Source of the DNA: Aquarana catesbeiana
Taxonomy: Eukaryota > Chordata > Amphibia > Anura > Ranidae
Assembly: GCF_042186555.1 (NCBI RefSeq)
Contig: NC_133327.1
Coordinates: 52,588,065 to 52,652,064, forward strand
Reading direction: 5' to 3'
DNA length: 64,000 bases
The position numbers were made by a program, and so were the translations under genes. The first letter of the stretch is position 1, and every line of letters starts with the position of its first letter. The notes beneath the pieces are model-generated. The model was given only the letters and a program-made list of their open reading frames with translations, was not told where the DNA came from and ran no database searches. Below, piece after piece: positions 22,450 to 35,339 of the stretch.

Positions 22450-23203
22450 CCACTTGCCGCCCGCCCGCCATCAAATGACGGCACGACGGTGCGGCTCTTG
22501 TTCTGGGTGGACTTCATATGATGGCTCCTGCGCCGTCAAGCTGACATGGCTCTGACAGCCGGTCACATGTAAACAAAGAAGTGCCGGTGATGCACTCTTC
22601 TCGCCTCACAGTGACAGAGTGTGTTGTGAGGAGAGACGATCAGCGGCATTTCCTCGCAGGGGACAGTGAGAGATGTAATCAGGGCACCAGTGCCCTGATT
22701 ACATTAGAGCGCAACCAGTGCCAGCAACCCATACTAAGCCCACCACAGCCAGAAATCAGTGCTGCCTATCAGTGATGCCCATCAGTGCCACCCATTAATG
22801 CATATTAGTGCCGCTTATCCATGCCGGCTATCAGTGCCCACTAGTGCCAGCTATCAGTGCTGCCTAACAGTGCCAGCTATCATTGCCCATAAGTGCAGAA
22901 TATTAGTGCCGCCTCATCAGTGCAGCCTATTAGTGCCCATCAGTGCTGCCTCATCAGCACCCATTTACTGACAGAAAGGAAAACTTTTTTTTTTTCAACA
23001 TTTTCGGTCTTTTTTTAGGAAAAACATAAAAAATCCCAGCAGTGAATAAATACCAACAAACGAAAGCTCTATTTGTGTGAAGAAAATTTCACATGGTTAC
23101 AGTGTAGCATGACCGCGCAATTGTCATTGTCAAGTGTGACCGCACTGAAAGCTGAAAAATGGCCTGGGCAGGAAGGGGGTGAAAGTGCCCGGTAGATAAG
23201 TGG
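22450..23203 (+). mobile_element. PB-1-like MITE with internal VNTR
   Basis: Starts CCACTTGCCGCCCGCC, ends GGTAGATAAGTGG, right TTAA at 23204-23207. The middle (22752-22965) is a degenerate tandem array of ATCAGTGC-C words, related to the arrays at 48708-49385 and 62690-63172. The right part has the common AATACCAACAAACGAAAGCTC block. Confidence 0.8.
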
Positions 23204-23824
23204 TTAATTATATGTAAAATCTATAAAAGGTTATAATATTTATTTGGTTACAGCGTTACTTGAAGAGAGAGAGGGGGGCGGAGCATTTTGCAGTTTAGAC
23301 ACTAGGGGGAGCCCTCAGTGGCTCCGTGTTATTACTCTGCTTTAACTTCTGAGACAAATTATACCCCACATACTCCAATACTAGCATTGTGAAACAAAGC
23401 AGTAGAGCACAATTATTGATTCAAGAATGTATTCAGGAGGTAAATCGGAAGTCCCACTGACCCGGTCACCCAACAAATACTAGGGGTGAAATAGTGTATA
23501 GAGCCAACCAGTTCCACACACAAGTACACAGCACAAGAATATACTTCACCCCATTCTCTGGAAGGTGCTGCAGGCAGATTCAGGTTCACGGTTTCCTTTG
23601 GAAGAAAGTGTCCCAGATATCTCATGGATGCCCCCTCCTCTTCCACACCACGAGTACTAAATCTTGTGTATAAGATGAGCAGCAAGAGGTAAGGAATACA
23701 TTCCCCGGGTGTAGGATCTCCGCACTGCTAGGACTCCTCATTACACCTCACAAACCAGAATGGCAAAACAAGCATTATGGGAACAAGGAAATGCTTTGCA
23801 AGTCTAGCTCTGGGTTCATGCACA

Positions 23825-25549
<1,725 letters not shown>

Positions 25550-25599
25550 CACATATGTGTGATCTTGCAGGTAGTAATACCCTATGTAACATCTGTTAG

Positions 25600-25985
25600 A
25601 CATGTGCGATTAGTTTTGTACGAATTCGTACATTCGTGAGGCTCTGAAATACAAATTTTTATGCATACGAATTTTGTACGAAATACGAAATTTTCGTTTG
25701 CGAACGTCGGATAAATTTATCATGACGAACTTTCGTTATTGTTACAAAAAGTTAACGAAACTAAAAGTTAAAAACCCAGGAAGTCAGCACAGCACAGGGA
25801 TGGTGGGAGCCCCTCATAATGATAAATTCATCATGACGAACTTTCGTTATTGTTACGAAAAGTTTACAAACCTAACAAAAATTCGTATTTTGTACGAATC
25901 CGAATTGGATTTCGGACACAAATTACGATTTACAAATTAATTTTAAAACGGAACGAAACGAAATGAAACAAATTTATTGACGGCG
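25600..25985. mobile_element. AT-rich TTCGTA repeat with a single VNTR unit
   Basis: Reverse-oriented relative of 8043-8990. It contains ACGAATTCGTAC palindromes, a duplicated ATCATGACGAACTTTCGTTA (25719 and 25828), and one copy of the GTGCTGACTTCCT/GGGGCTCCCACCATCCC unit in reverse. Inserted in copy B only. Confidence 0.6.
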
Positions 25986-26481
25986 CACAGCATCCCCCCC
26001 CCCCCCCCCCCCGCCGCACAGCATTTCTACAAGCTAGGACACAAACTTCCATTCAGGCCACTTGCAAGTGAAAATGCTTGGCGGCCAGGGCTGATAGCGT
26101 ATATTTACACTCAGTACTGTATGCATGGAAATGTAAGTACAAATGTTTACAAGTGTACATCATTAATAAATATAAATCATATGGAGGACCAAGGGTACTG
26201 ATTATTATTATTGTATATAAACACAGATGAGAGAACCGTGCTCAGCTGTGTGCACCATAGAATAACACACAACTGCATTTCGATCCATATAAAATGTACA
26301 CATTACAGACCTGAGTGCAGAATATTTTGTACCCGTGTACATAGGCACTCTGTCTGGGCATTCTAATCCGTTTTGTTTTTATATAGAATAAGCAAAGTCT
26401 GCACATTTCCTGATGCAGCCACACCACTGGGGGGGTATGTTCTCCCCCCCCCACACCCAGTGCCCCAATTTAACCGCTTAA

Positions 26482-27035
26482 CCACTTGCCTACCATACCA
26501 ATTCTGACACTTCTCTCTTACACGTAAAAATCATTTTTTTGCTAGAAAATTACATAGAACCACCAAACATTATATATGTTTGTTTTTTTTTAGCAGAGAA
26601 CCTAGAGAATAAAATGGCGGTCTTTGCAACTTTTTATCTCACACGGTATTTACGCAGCAATTTTTCAAATGCTTTTTTTGGAAAGGAAAACTGTTTCAAG
26701 GTTTAAGAAAAAGAAAACAGTAGTTAGCTCAATGTTTTTGCATAATGTGAAAGATAATGTTATGCCGAGTAAATAGATACCCAACATGTCATGATTCAAA
26801 ATTGCACACGCTCATGGAATGGCGCCAAACTTCGGTACTTAAAAATCCCCATGAGCGACACTTTAAATTTTATTATTAGATCTAGGGCTAGAATTATTGC
26901 TCTCACACTAACGTTCGCGGCGATACCTCACATGTGTTTACATATGTGGGTGTGACATACGTATACGTTCGCTTCTGCATGTGAGCACATGGGGACAGGG
27001 GCGCTTTAAACATTTTTTATTATTGTTAATTTTAC
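26482..27035 (-). mobile_element. PB-2 MITE, right-truncated
   Basis: Left TTAA at 26478-26481, then CCACTTGCCTACCATACC, the reverse complement of the CAAGTGG-type end at 43276. It continues through GCTAGAAAATTACATAGA, GCCGAGTAAATAGATACC and CTAGGGCTAGAATTATTGC as in 2145-2640. The far end is lost. Confidence 0.65.
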
Positions 27036-27054
27036 TTTTCTTTTTCTAGTTTGA

Positions 27055-27260
27055 AACTGAGAGGCACACAGGAGGGGGCAGAAATGAGAGGCACACGGGA
27101 GGAGGGGGGGGGGGGGGCAGATATGAGAGAGACACGGAAGGAGGGGGGGGGCAGAAATGAGAGGCACACAGGAGGAGGGGGGGCAGAGATGAGAGAGACA
27201 CGGGAGGAGGGGGGGGCAGAGATGAGCGACACACGTGGGGGGGGCATTGCACAGCAATGA
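27055..27260. repeat. G-rich tandem repeat
   Basis: GAGAGGCACACGGGAGGAGGGGGGG-like units of about 30-35 bp, five to six copies, with long G-runs. Every frame is open because of the repeat. Confidence 0.85.
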
Positions 27261-27339
27261 TCTGAGGTCTGTCACTGTGTATAGTTTATAGATGGATACA
27301 TGGGGGGGGGGGGGCAGGTAACAGGGATGCACATCACAC

Positions 27340-28130
27340 ATGGTGTGCACAACCCCCCCAATCCCCCTCTTAGCTCAAGTTATCCCCCCCTAACCCCCAC
27401 TTCTTCTAACATAGATCTCCCCAATCCCCCTCCCCTAGCACAAATCCCCCCAAATCCCTCCTCCCATCACAAATCCCCCCCCCCCCCCCAAATCCCTCCT
27501 CTTAGCACAAATCCTCCCCAATCATTTCTTCTAACATAGATCTCCCAATCTCCCTCCTCCCAGCACAAATCCCTCCTCCCAGCACAAATTGCCCCAATCC
27601 CTCCTCCTAGCACAAATCCCCCCCCCCCCATCACTTCTTCTAGCATAGATCTCCCCAATCCCCCTCCCCTAGCACAAATCCCCCATTCCCTCCTCCCAGC
27701 ACAAATTGCCCCAATCCCTCCTCCTAGCACAAATCCACCCCAATCACTTCTTTACCAAATCCCACCAATCCCTCATTCAAGCACAAATCCCCCCACTCCC
27801 ATCCCTCCTTCTAGCACAAAATCCCCCCCATCCCTCCTAATACCACACATCTCCCCCCGTCCCTCTTTATAGCACAAATCCCCCCCAATTCCTCCACAAA
27901 TCCACAACCCCCTCCAAATTACCCTTCTCCTAATACAAATTCTCCCTCCCTACCCAGCTCTCCCCCAGCACAAATTCCCCCCTCTTAACAGAAATACCCA
28001 CCCCCTCCTAGCACACAGATTTCCCCCAATCCCCCCCAAATCCCCCCAAACTCTCCTCCTTGCGCATATTCCCCCCCCCCATTCCTCCTTCTAGCAAATA
28101 TCCCCCCCCCCCAATCCTGATTACACTTCT
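27340..28130. repeat. C-rich minisatellite, diverged
   Basis: Copies of TCCCTCCTCCTAGCACAAATC with variable C-runs, more mutated than the homologous array at 20930-21668, and followed by the same unique segment. Strong G-run asymmetry on the minus strand. Confidence 0.85.
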
Positions 28131-28280
28131 CAGCACAGATAGCTTCCCACCCCCCCCTTCTCCACAAACGCACAAACTATTATTCCCCCTCATTGTGTAC
28201 AATTTTCCTGTAACCTTCCCCTCTTCACCCTCTCTTGTCACTACAGCACTCCTCCAGCACATGAGAGAGGATCGCTCTTA

Positions 28281-28415
28281 GATGGCATTGGACTGCACAC
28301 AGACACAGTTTGATTACCGCCCCTATCCACATTTCTTAATGCTGGGAGATGAGCAGCCCTTGGAGGAGATGGGGGGCGGTAATCAAACTGTGTGTGTGTA
28401 CAGTCCGATGCCATC
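28281..28415. repeat. hairpin, 44-bp arms
   Basis: GATGGCATTGGACTGCACAC...GATTACCGCCCC (28281-28324) is mirrored by GGGGCGGTAATC...CAGTCCGATGCCATC (28372-28415). The loop is about 47 bp. Absent from copy A. Confidence 0.85.
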
Positions 28416-28836
28416 TCCCCACTCTGCCACTTCTCCTCTCACTGCTCCAGGATGCCATTTCCCTTTCCCGGCTTTGAGTGCGGGCGATGGCGGGGGGAGA
28501 TCAGCAGCCAGTCAGGCATCACATCGAAGGGAGGGCTGGGGAGGGGGCACAACTGAAATCTGGGTGGAAAATAGCACCCCCCTGGATCTGCCTTGTCTGT
28601 GACTCTCCATCCAGCAGCTGAAAGCTGGCGAGAGGGAGAGAGGAAGAAACCGGCTTTAAGTTGCTGCAGAGAGCAGCACAGGGCATCGTTCTGCAATTGC
28701 TCTTACCCACCCCACCGTCCAATCTGCCTGCTGTCTGGGCCCCCTATAGGAGAACCGTGGAACAACCCTGATGATCATGATGCTCAGGATCATTCAGTGA
28801 CGCAGTATAAAGTCACATACAATAATAACTTACTAA

Positions 28837-29085
28837 GAATTACACCCAGCATATGAGACAAGAGAAGTGGTACTGTGCATTGTCCATACATGCAAAATAA
28901 CAGTTACTGAGAAATATACCCAGCATACAGGACAAGAGAAGTGGCACTTAGCAGATTCCATACATACAGAATCAGAACCGATACTGAGAATTACACTCAG
29001 CATACGGGACAACAGAAGTGGTACTATGCAGGATCCATACATACAGAATAAGAACAGATACTGGGAATTATGCCCAACATACACA
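28837..29085. repeat. tandem repeat, about 75-bp unit
   Basis: AATTACACCCAGCATA starts near 28837, 28911, 28988 and 29064, each followed by a CATACATACA-type segment. Copy A has only two such starts (21934, 22014). Confidence 0.85.
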
Positions 29086-29093
29086 GCCATTAA

Positions 29094-30033
29094 CCCACGT
29101 GCCGTTGTACGACGGCAGAATGGCAGAGGTGCGCAAAAGGTCGTAACCATACGTCCCTTCATAATCCCGGGCCGGCGGCGCGTGCCTGTGGGTCCTGCGG
29201 ACTTGATGTCTGCCGGTGGCCCGCGATTGTGACAAGGAGAGGCAGAATGGGGAAATGCCTATGTAAACAAGGCATTTCCCTGTTCTGCCTAGTGACATGA
29301 CAGAGATCTACTGCTCCCTGTCATCGGGAGCAATGATTTCATGTCCTAGGTAGCCCATCCCCCCTACAGTTAGAACACAGTGAGGGAAAAAATTTGACCC
29401 CTTGATCGCTACCTAATGTTAACCCCTTCCCTGTCAGTGACATTTACACAGTAATCATTGGCTATTTTTAGCTCTGTATAAATGTCAATGGTCCCAAAAT
29501 AGTGTCAAAAATGTCTGATCTGTCCGCTGCATCATTTTCACAGTCCTGATAAAAATCACAGATCACCGCCATTAATAATAAAAAAAAAAATAATAATAAA
29601 AATGTAATAATGCCATAAATCTATCCCCGATTTTGTACACTCTATAACTTTTGAGCAAACCAATCAATATACACTTATTGGAATTTTTTTTTACCAAAAA
29701 TATGTCGAAGAATACATATTGGCCTAAACTAAGAAAGAAATTTTAGTTTTTTTAATATATCTTTTGGGGTTATTTATTATAGCAAAAAGTAAAAAAAATA
29801 TTACTTTTTTTCAAAATTGTAAGTCTTTTTTTGTTTAAAGCGCAAAAAATAAAAACTGCAGAGGTGATCAAATACCACCAAAAGAAAGCTATATTTGTGG
29901 AAAAAAAAGGACGTTAATTTTGTTTGGGTACAAGGTCGCACGATCGTGCAATTGTCAGTTAAAGCGACACAGTGCTGAATCGCAAAAAATGCTCTGGTCA
30001 TCAAGGGGGTAGAATCTTCCGGGGCTGAAGTGG
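29094..30033 (+). mobile_element. piggyBac-derived MITE (PB-1), 940 bp
   Basis: TTAA at 29090-29093 on the left; right flank TAAA (one T lost). Starts CCCACGTGCCGTTGTACGACGG, ends TTCCGGGGCTGAAGTGG. Copy A keeps the empty TTAA at 22029-22032 between the same flanks (CAGCCA and AATTACCATAGTA). Confidence 0.9.
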
Positions 30034-30113
30034 TAAAATGACCATAGTATAGTTTAATTGTATGGAAAATCTATACAATGATATAACATTTATTTGGCTA
30101 CAGTGTTACATGA

Positions 30114-30444
30114 CCGAGGTATTTTCAGTCAAAGTTTCCAGGCCTGAAAAGTGTCAGTTGGTATGATCAGTTATTAGCAATTTATTAATAGCACCCCCCT
30201 AAATATTACTCAAGTTAGCGTTGTGTACACTTTGGGGGGAGAAGCTCTTATTAATCACTAATTCTTAATTTATCATAGAGCAAGGTTCACACTTAATTTT
30301 CACATTGTCAGATTGTGTTTCCTGTGGTTATTAGCGTTTTTATTTAAATTTTTTGCTATTATAATATTATTATTGTATATATTACTATTATTATTAATAT
30401 TAAATATTTTTAGTCTTTTTTTTTTTACTTACACCAGCATTAAG
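30114..30444. other. AT-rich upstream region of the RING ORF
   Basis: No element end recognised. AT-rich with TATA-like words (30378) and a T-run at 30418-30427. It could be an intron or a promoter. The frame is open from 30313 but encodes a hydrophobic low-complexity stretch that I do not consider coding. Confidence 0.35.
30418..30437 (+). promoter_or_regulatory. candidate splice acceptor before RING ORF
   Basis: A pyrimidine run (T-rich 30410-30429) followed by ACACCAG at 30431-30437 is a good 3' splice site pattern 7 bp before the ATG. TATTAATATTAAAT at 30393-30406 could supply a branch point. Without transcript data this is only suggestive. Confidence 0.35.
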
Positions 30445-30870
30445 ATGCCACGACACCGGACCCGTGGAAGGCGATCCCGCCAGGAGGGAGGAGCGTCTCC
30501 AATTGCCCACCGGACACGAGGACAGCTTCGGAGGAGACGAGAGGACGGAGCCAACAACATGGGCCATCCTCCTGGAGACAACAACAGGGATCAGCACCCA
30601 GCGCCTCTGAGGCCGCCGGCAATGGAGCAGCCTACCTGTTCCATTTGCCTCAGTGAGTATAATGCAGAGGACTCTACCGAATTACAATGTACTCACAAAT
30701 TCCATTCTGATTGTATCCACAGATGGGTAGAACAAAATGCGACTTGTCCCTTGTGCCGAACATTTATTCCATCTGGTTTCGTTGCATCGTATGAAGGTAA
30801 TGTATACATTATTCTCGTCCTGGGGCTTGATGAAAATGGAGCCCCCATCCTGGATATCCAGAATGCATAG
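30445..30870 (+). CDS. RING-H2 finger protein, putative E3 ubiquitin ligase, 141 aa
   Basis: Intact frame; ATG at 30445 with A at -3. Residues 1-60 are Arg/Gly/Pro-rich with HRTRG twice (4-8 and 22-26), probably disordered and possibly a nuclear or nucleic-acid contact region. Residues 65-104 form a complete C3H2C3 RING: C65, C68, C82, H84, H87, C90, C101, C104, with Trp94 at the usual E2-contact position. RING-H2 domains recruit ubiquitin-charged E2 enzymes; the substrate is unknown. The tail (105-141) includes a hydrophobic YIILVLGL segment, too short and too close to acidic residues for a confident membrane helix. The earlier in-frame ATG at 30313 would add 44 hydrophobic residues encoded by AT-rich DNA; I reject it. 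No poly(A) signal lies between stop and satellite. It may be a single-exon host gene, a retrocopy, or repeat-borne cargo. RING identity is firm; gene status is moderate. Confidence 0.75.
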   Translation: MPRHRTRGRRSRQEGGASPIAHRTRGQLRRRREDGANNMGHPPGDNNRDQHPAPLRPPAMEQPTCSICLSEYNAEDSTELQCTHKFHSDCIHRWVEQNATCPLCRTFIPSGFVASYEGNVYIILVLGLDENGAPILDIQNA

Positions 30871-30888
30871 TATCCTCAGGCTATTAAC

Positions 30889-33800
30889 ACTGAAAAGGAG
30901 TCGCTTCATCCTGATTGAACTACCACCTCTCAGATGAACACTCCAAACATTTACCACTGAAAAGGAGTCGCTTCATCCTGATTGAGCTACCACCTCTCAG
31001 GTGAACACTCCAGACATTCATCACTGAAAAGGAGTCGCTTCATCCTGATTGAGCTACCACCTCTCAGATGAACACTCCAGACATTTACCACTGAAAAGGA
31101 GTCGCTTCACCCTGATTGAACTACCACCTCTCAGGTGAACACTCCAGACATTCACCACTGAAAAGGAGTCGCTTCATCCTGATTGAGCTACCACCTCTCA
31201 GATGAACACTCCAGACATTTACCACTGAAAAGGAGTCGCTTCACCCTGATTGAACTACCACCTCTCAGGTGAACACTCCAGACATTCACCACTGAAAAGG
31301 AGTCGCTTCATCCAGATTGAGCTACCACCTCTCAGATGAACACTCCAGACATTTACCACTGAAAAGGAGTCACTTCATTCTGATTGAGCTACCACCTCTC
31401 AGGTGAACACTCCAGACATTCACCACTGAAAAGGAGTCGCTTCACCCTGATTGAACTACCACCTCTCAGGTGAACACTCCAGAGATTTACCACTGAAAAG
31501 GAGTTGTTTCACCCTGATTGAACTACCACCTCTCAGGTGAACACTCAAGACATTTACCACTGAAAAGGAGTCGCTTCACCCTGATTGAACTACCACCTCT
31601 CAGGTGAACACTCCAGAGATTTACCACTGAAAAGGAGTTGCTTCACCCTGATTGAACTACCACCTCTCAGGTGAACACTCCAGACATTTACCACTGAAAA
31701 GGAGTCAATTCACCCTGATTGGACTACCACCTCTCAGTTGAACACTCCAGACATTCACCACTGAAAAGGAGTCGCGTCATCTTGATTGAACTACCACCTC
31801 TCAGATGAACACTCCAGGCATTTACTACTGAAAAGGAGTCACTTCATCCTGATTGAGCTACCACCTCTCAGGTGAACACTCCAGACATTCACCACTGAAA
31901 AGGAGTCGCTTCACCCTGATTGAACTACCACCTCTCAGGTGAACACTCCAGACATTTACTACTGAAAAGGAGTTGCTTCACCCTGATTGGACTACCACCT
32001 CTTAGGTGAACACTCCAGACGTTTACCGCTGAAAAGGAGTCGCTTCACTCTGATTGAACTACCACCTCTCAGGTGAACACTCAAGACATTTACCACTGAA
32101 AAGGAGTCAGTTCACCCTGATTGGACTACCACCTCTCAGGTGAACACTCCAGATGTTTACCACTGAAAAGGAGTCGCTTCACCCTGATTGAACTACCACC
32201 TCTCAGGTGAAGACTCCAGACATTTACCACTGAAAAGGAGTCGCTTCATCATGATTGAACTACCACCTCTCAGGTGAACACTCCAGACATTTACCACTGA
32301 AAAGGAGTCGCTTCATCCTGATTGAGCTACCACCTCTCAGGTGAACACTCCAGACATTCACCACTGAAAAGGAGTTGCTTCACCCTGATTGAACTACCAC
32401 CTCTCAGGTGAAGACTCCAGACATTTACCACTAAAAAGGAGTCACTTCATCCTGATTGAACTACCACCTCTCAGCTGAACACTCCAGACATTTACCACTG
32501 AAAAGGAGTCGCTTCACCCTGATTGAACTGCCACCTCTCAGGTGAACACTCCAGACGTTTACCACTGAAAAGGAGTCGCTTCACCCTGATTGAACTACCA
32601 CCTCTCAGCTGAACACTCCAGACATTTACCACTGAAAAGGAGTCGCTTCACCCTGATTGAACTACCACCTCTCAGGTGAAGACTCCAGACATTTACCACT
32701 GAAAAGGAGTCGCTTCACCCTGATTGAACTACCACCTCTCAGGTGAAGACTCCAGACATTTACCACTAAAAAGGAGTCACTTCATCCTGATTGAACTACC
32801 ACCTCTCAGCTGAACACTCCAGACATTTACCACTGAAAAGGAGTCGCTTCACCCTGATTGAACTGCCACCTCTCAGGTGAACACTCCAGACGTTTACCAC
32901 TGAAAAGGAGTCGCTTCACCCTGATTGAACTACCACCTCTCAGCTGAACACTCCAGACATTTACCACTGAAAAGGAGTCGCTTCACCCTGATTGAACTAC
33001 CACCTCTCAGGTGAAGACTCCAGACATTTACCACTGAAAAGGAGTTGCTTCATCCTGATTGAACTACCACCTCTCAGGTGAGCACTCCAGACATTTACCA
33101 CTGAAAAGGAGTCGCTTCACCCTGATTGAACTACCACCTCTCAGATGAACACTCCAGACATTTACCACTGAAAAGGAGTCGCTTCACCCTGATTGAACTA
33201 CCACCTCTCAGGTGAAGACTCCAGACATTTACCACTGAAAAGGAGTCGCTTCATCCTGATTGAACTACCACCTCTCAGGTGAGCACTCCAGACATTTACC
33301 ACTGAAAAGGAGTCGCTTCATCCTGATTGAACTGCCACCTCTCAGGTGAACACTCCAGACGTTTACCACTGAAAAGGAGTCGCTTCACCCTGATTGAACT
33401 ACCACCTCTCAGCTGAACACTCCAGAAATTTACCACTGAAAAGGAGTCGCTTCACCCTGATTGAACTACCACCTCTCAGGTGAAGACTCCAGACATTTAC
33501 CACTGAAAAGGAGTCGCTTCACCCTGATTGAACTACCACCTCTCAGGTGAAGACTCCAGACATTTACCACTAAAAAGGAGTCACTTCATCCTGATTGAAC
33601 TACCACCTCTCAGCTGAACACTCCAGACATTTACCACTGAAAAGGAGTCGCTTCACCCTGATTGAACTACCACCTCTCAGGTGAAGACTCCAGACATTTA
33701 CCACTGAAAAGGAGTCGCTTCATCCTGATTGAACTACCACCTCTCAGGTGAGCACTCCAGACATTTACCACTGAAAAGGAGTCGCTTCACCCTGATTGAA

Positions 33801-34861
33801 CTACCACCTCTCAGATGAACACTCCAGACATTTACCACTGAAAAGGAGTCGCTTCACCCTGATTGAACTACCACCTCTCAGGTGAAGACTCCAGACATTC
33901 ACCACTGAAAAGGAGTCGCTTCATCCTGATTGAGCTACCACCTCTCAGGTGAACACTCCAGACATTCACCACTGAAAAGGAGTCGCTTCACCCTGATTGA
34001 ACTACCACCTCTCAGGTGAACACTCCAGAGATTTACCACTGAAAAGGAGTCGCATCATCTTGATTGAACTACCACCTCTCAGATGAACACTCCAGGCATT
34101 TACTACTGAAAAGGAGTCGCTTCACCCTGATTGAGCTACCACCTCTCAGGTGAACACTCCAGACATTCACCACTGAAAAGGAGTCGCTTCACCCTGATTT
34201 AACTACCACCTCTCAGGTGAACACTCCAGACATTTACTACTGAAAAGGAGTCGCTTCACTCTGATTGAACTACCACCTCTCAGGTGAACATTCCAGATGT
34301 TTACCACTGAAAAGGAGTCGCTTCACCCTGATTGAACTACCACCTCTCAGATGAAGACTCCAGACATTTACCACTGAAAAGGAGTCGCTTCATCATGATT
34401 GAACTACCACCTCTCAGCTGAACACTCCAGACATTTACCACTGAAAAGGAGTCGCTTCACCCTGATTGAACTAGCACCTCTCAGGTGAAGACTCCAGACA
34501 TTTACCACTGAAAAGGAGTCGTTTCATCCTGATTGAACTACCATCTCTTAGGTGAAGACTCCAGACATTTACCACTGAAAAGGAGTCGCTTCATCCTGAT
34601 TGAACTACCACCTCTCAGGTGAACACTCCAGACATTTACCACTGAAAAGGAGTCGCTTCACCCTGACTGAACTACCACCTCTCAGGTGAAGACTCCAGAC
34701 ATTTACCACTGAAAAGGAGTCGCTTCATCCTGATTGAACTACCACCTCTCAGGGGAAGACTCCAGACATTTACCACTGAAAAGGAGTCGCTTCACCCTGA
34801 TTGAACTACCACCTGTCAGGTGATCACTCCAAACATTCACCACTGAAAAGGAGTTACTTCA
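30889..34861. repeat. 67-bp satellite array, 59 units plus a partial
   Basis: The word ACTGAAAAGGAGTCGCTTCA recurs every 67 bp. From the first (30889) to the last (34842) is 3953 bp, exactly 59 x 67, and internal checkpoints (30956, 31023, 32430) stay in phase, so no net indel is seen. Units differ by point substitutions only. Each has ACCACCTCTCAGGTGAACAC at its centre. Higher-order structure: a variant with CTAAAAAGGAGTCAC occurs at 32431, 32766 and 33570, that is 5 and 12 units apart, and units 1-8 alternate CAGATG/CAGGTG. Since 67 is not a multiple of three, a long translated repeat is excluded. It starts 18 bp after the RING stop and ends inside DIRS RNase H sequence. Confidence 0.97.
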
Positions 34862-34880
34862 GAGTTTAGTGTCACTTTAC

Positions 34881-35330
34881 ATCTTTAACAGCCTAGAGAT
34901 TTGGGCAGTGCGTCTGGCTCTAAAGACCTGGACAATCCTAAGGGATTGTTCTGTCAGGATCCAATCCGACAATGCCATGGCTGTGGCCTATATCAATCAC
35001 CAAGGGGGCACCAAGAATCTCTCAACTCAGAGAGAGGTGAACCATATTCTAACTTGGGCAGAAACAAATGTCCCATACCTATCAGCAGTCTTCATTCTAG
35101 GAATAGAGAATTGGCAGGCGAATTACTTAAATCGACAGCAGTTATTCCCAGGGGAATGTTTTCTTTACCCGACATGGTTTCGGGCTATTTGTCAAAGATA
35201 GGGAACTCCAGACGTAGATCTTCTAGCATCCAGTTCAGCATAAAGTTAGTCAACTTTGTGTCCACAACAAAGGATCCATTCGCATGCAGAACAGATGCGT
35301 TCATAGCCTAAATCTATGCGTTTCCCTCTA
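34881..35330 (+). pseudogene. DIRS RNase H domain, degenerate
   Basis: LEIWAVRLALKTW, IQSDNAMAVAYINHQGG and ENWQANYLNRQ are the RNase H core motifs seen in DIRS and related elements: first acidic residue in LEIWAV, second in SDNA, third acidic residue near the end. The frame breaks near 35201, and the continuation is legible in another frame. The expected upstream reverse transcriptase is not present. Confidence 0.8.
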
Positions 35331-35339
35331 TTCAATTGC

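Larger units (their letters stand above)
13493..23263. repeat. tandem duplication, copy A
   Basis: Starts at TTTTGCAGTTTAGACACTAG and ends near CAGCGTTACTTGA. The sub-blocks 13493-14012, 14132-14386 with 15359-15635, 20278-22053 and 23204-23263 occur in the same order and orientation in copy B (23286-30113). Copy A alone contains the MITEs at 14387, 15725, 22054 and 22450 and the CpG-rich stretch at 17.2-18.3 kb. Identity is high by eye outside the insertions. Confidence 0.75.

Noticed and set aside
13620..23685. Pair of similar minus-strand ORFs (86 and 90 codons at 13620-13880 and 23413-23685)
   Set aside because: They are the two copies of one duplicated segment. The few differences I can see in the protein are nearly all amino-acid changing, which does not look like selection, and no domain is recognisable.
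27006..27350. Pro/Cys-rich ORFs on the minus strand and Arg/Gly-rich ORFs on the plus strand
   Set aside because: Translation of a G-rich tandem repeat.
30313..30444. 44-residue hydrophobic N-terminal extension of the RING ORF (signal-anchor-like)
   Set aside because: Encoded by AT-rich low-complexity DNA (runs of ATT and TTA) and lies before a splice-acceptor-like sequence; the ATG at 30445 has good context.
30889..34861. CRISPR-like array or a repeat protein gene
   Set aside because: Contiguous 67-bp satellite with no spacers, in a vertebrate; the unit length is not a multiple of three and every frame has stops.
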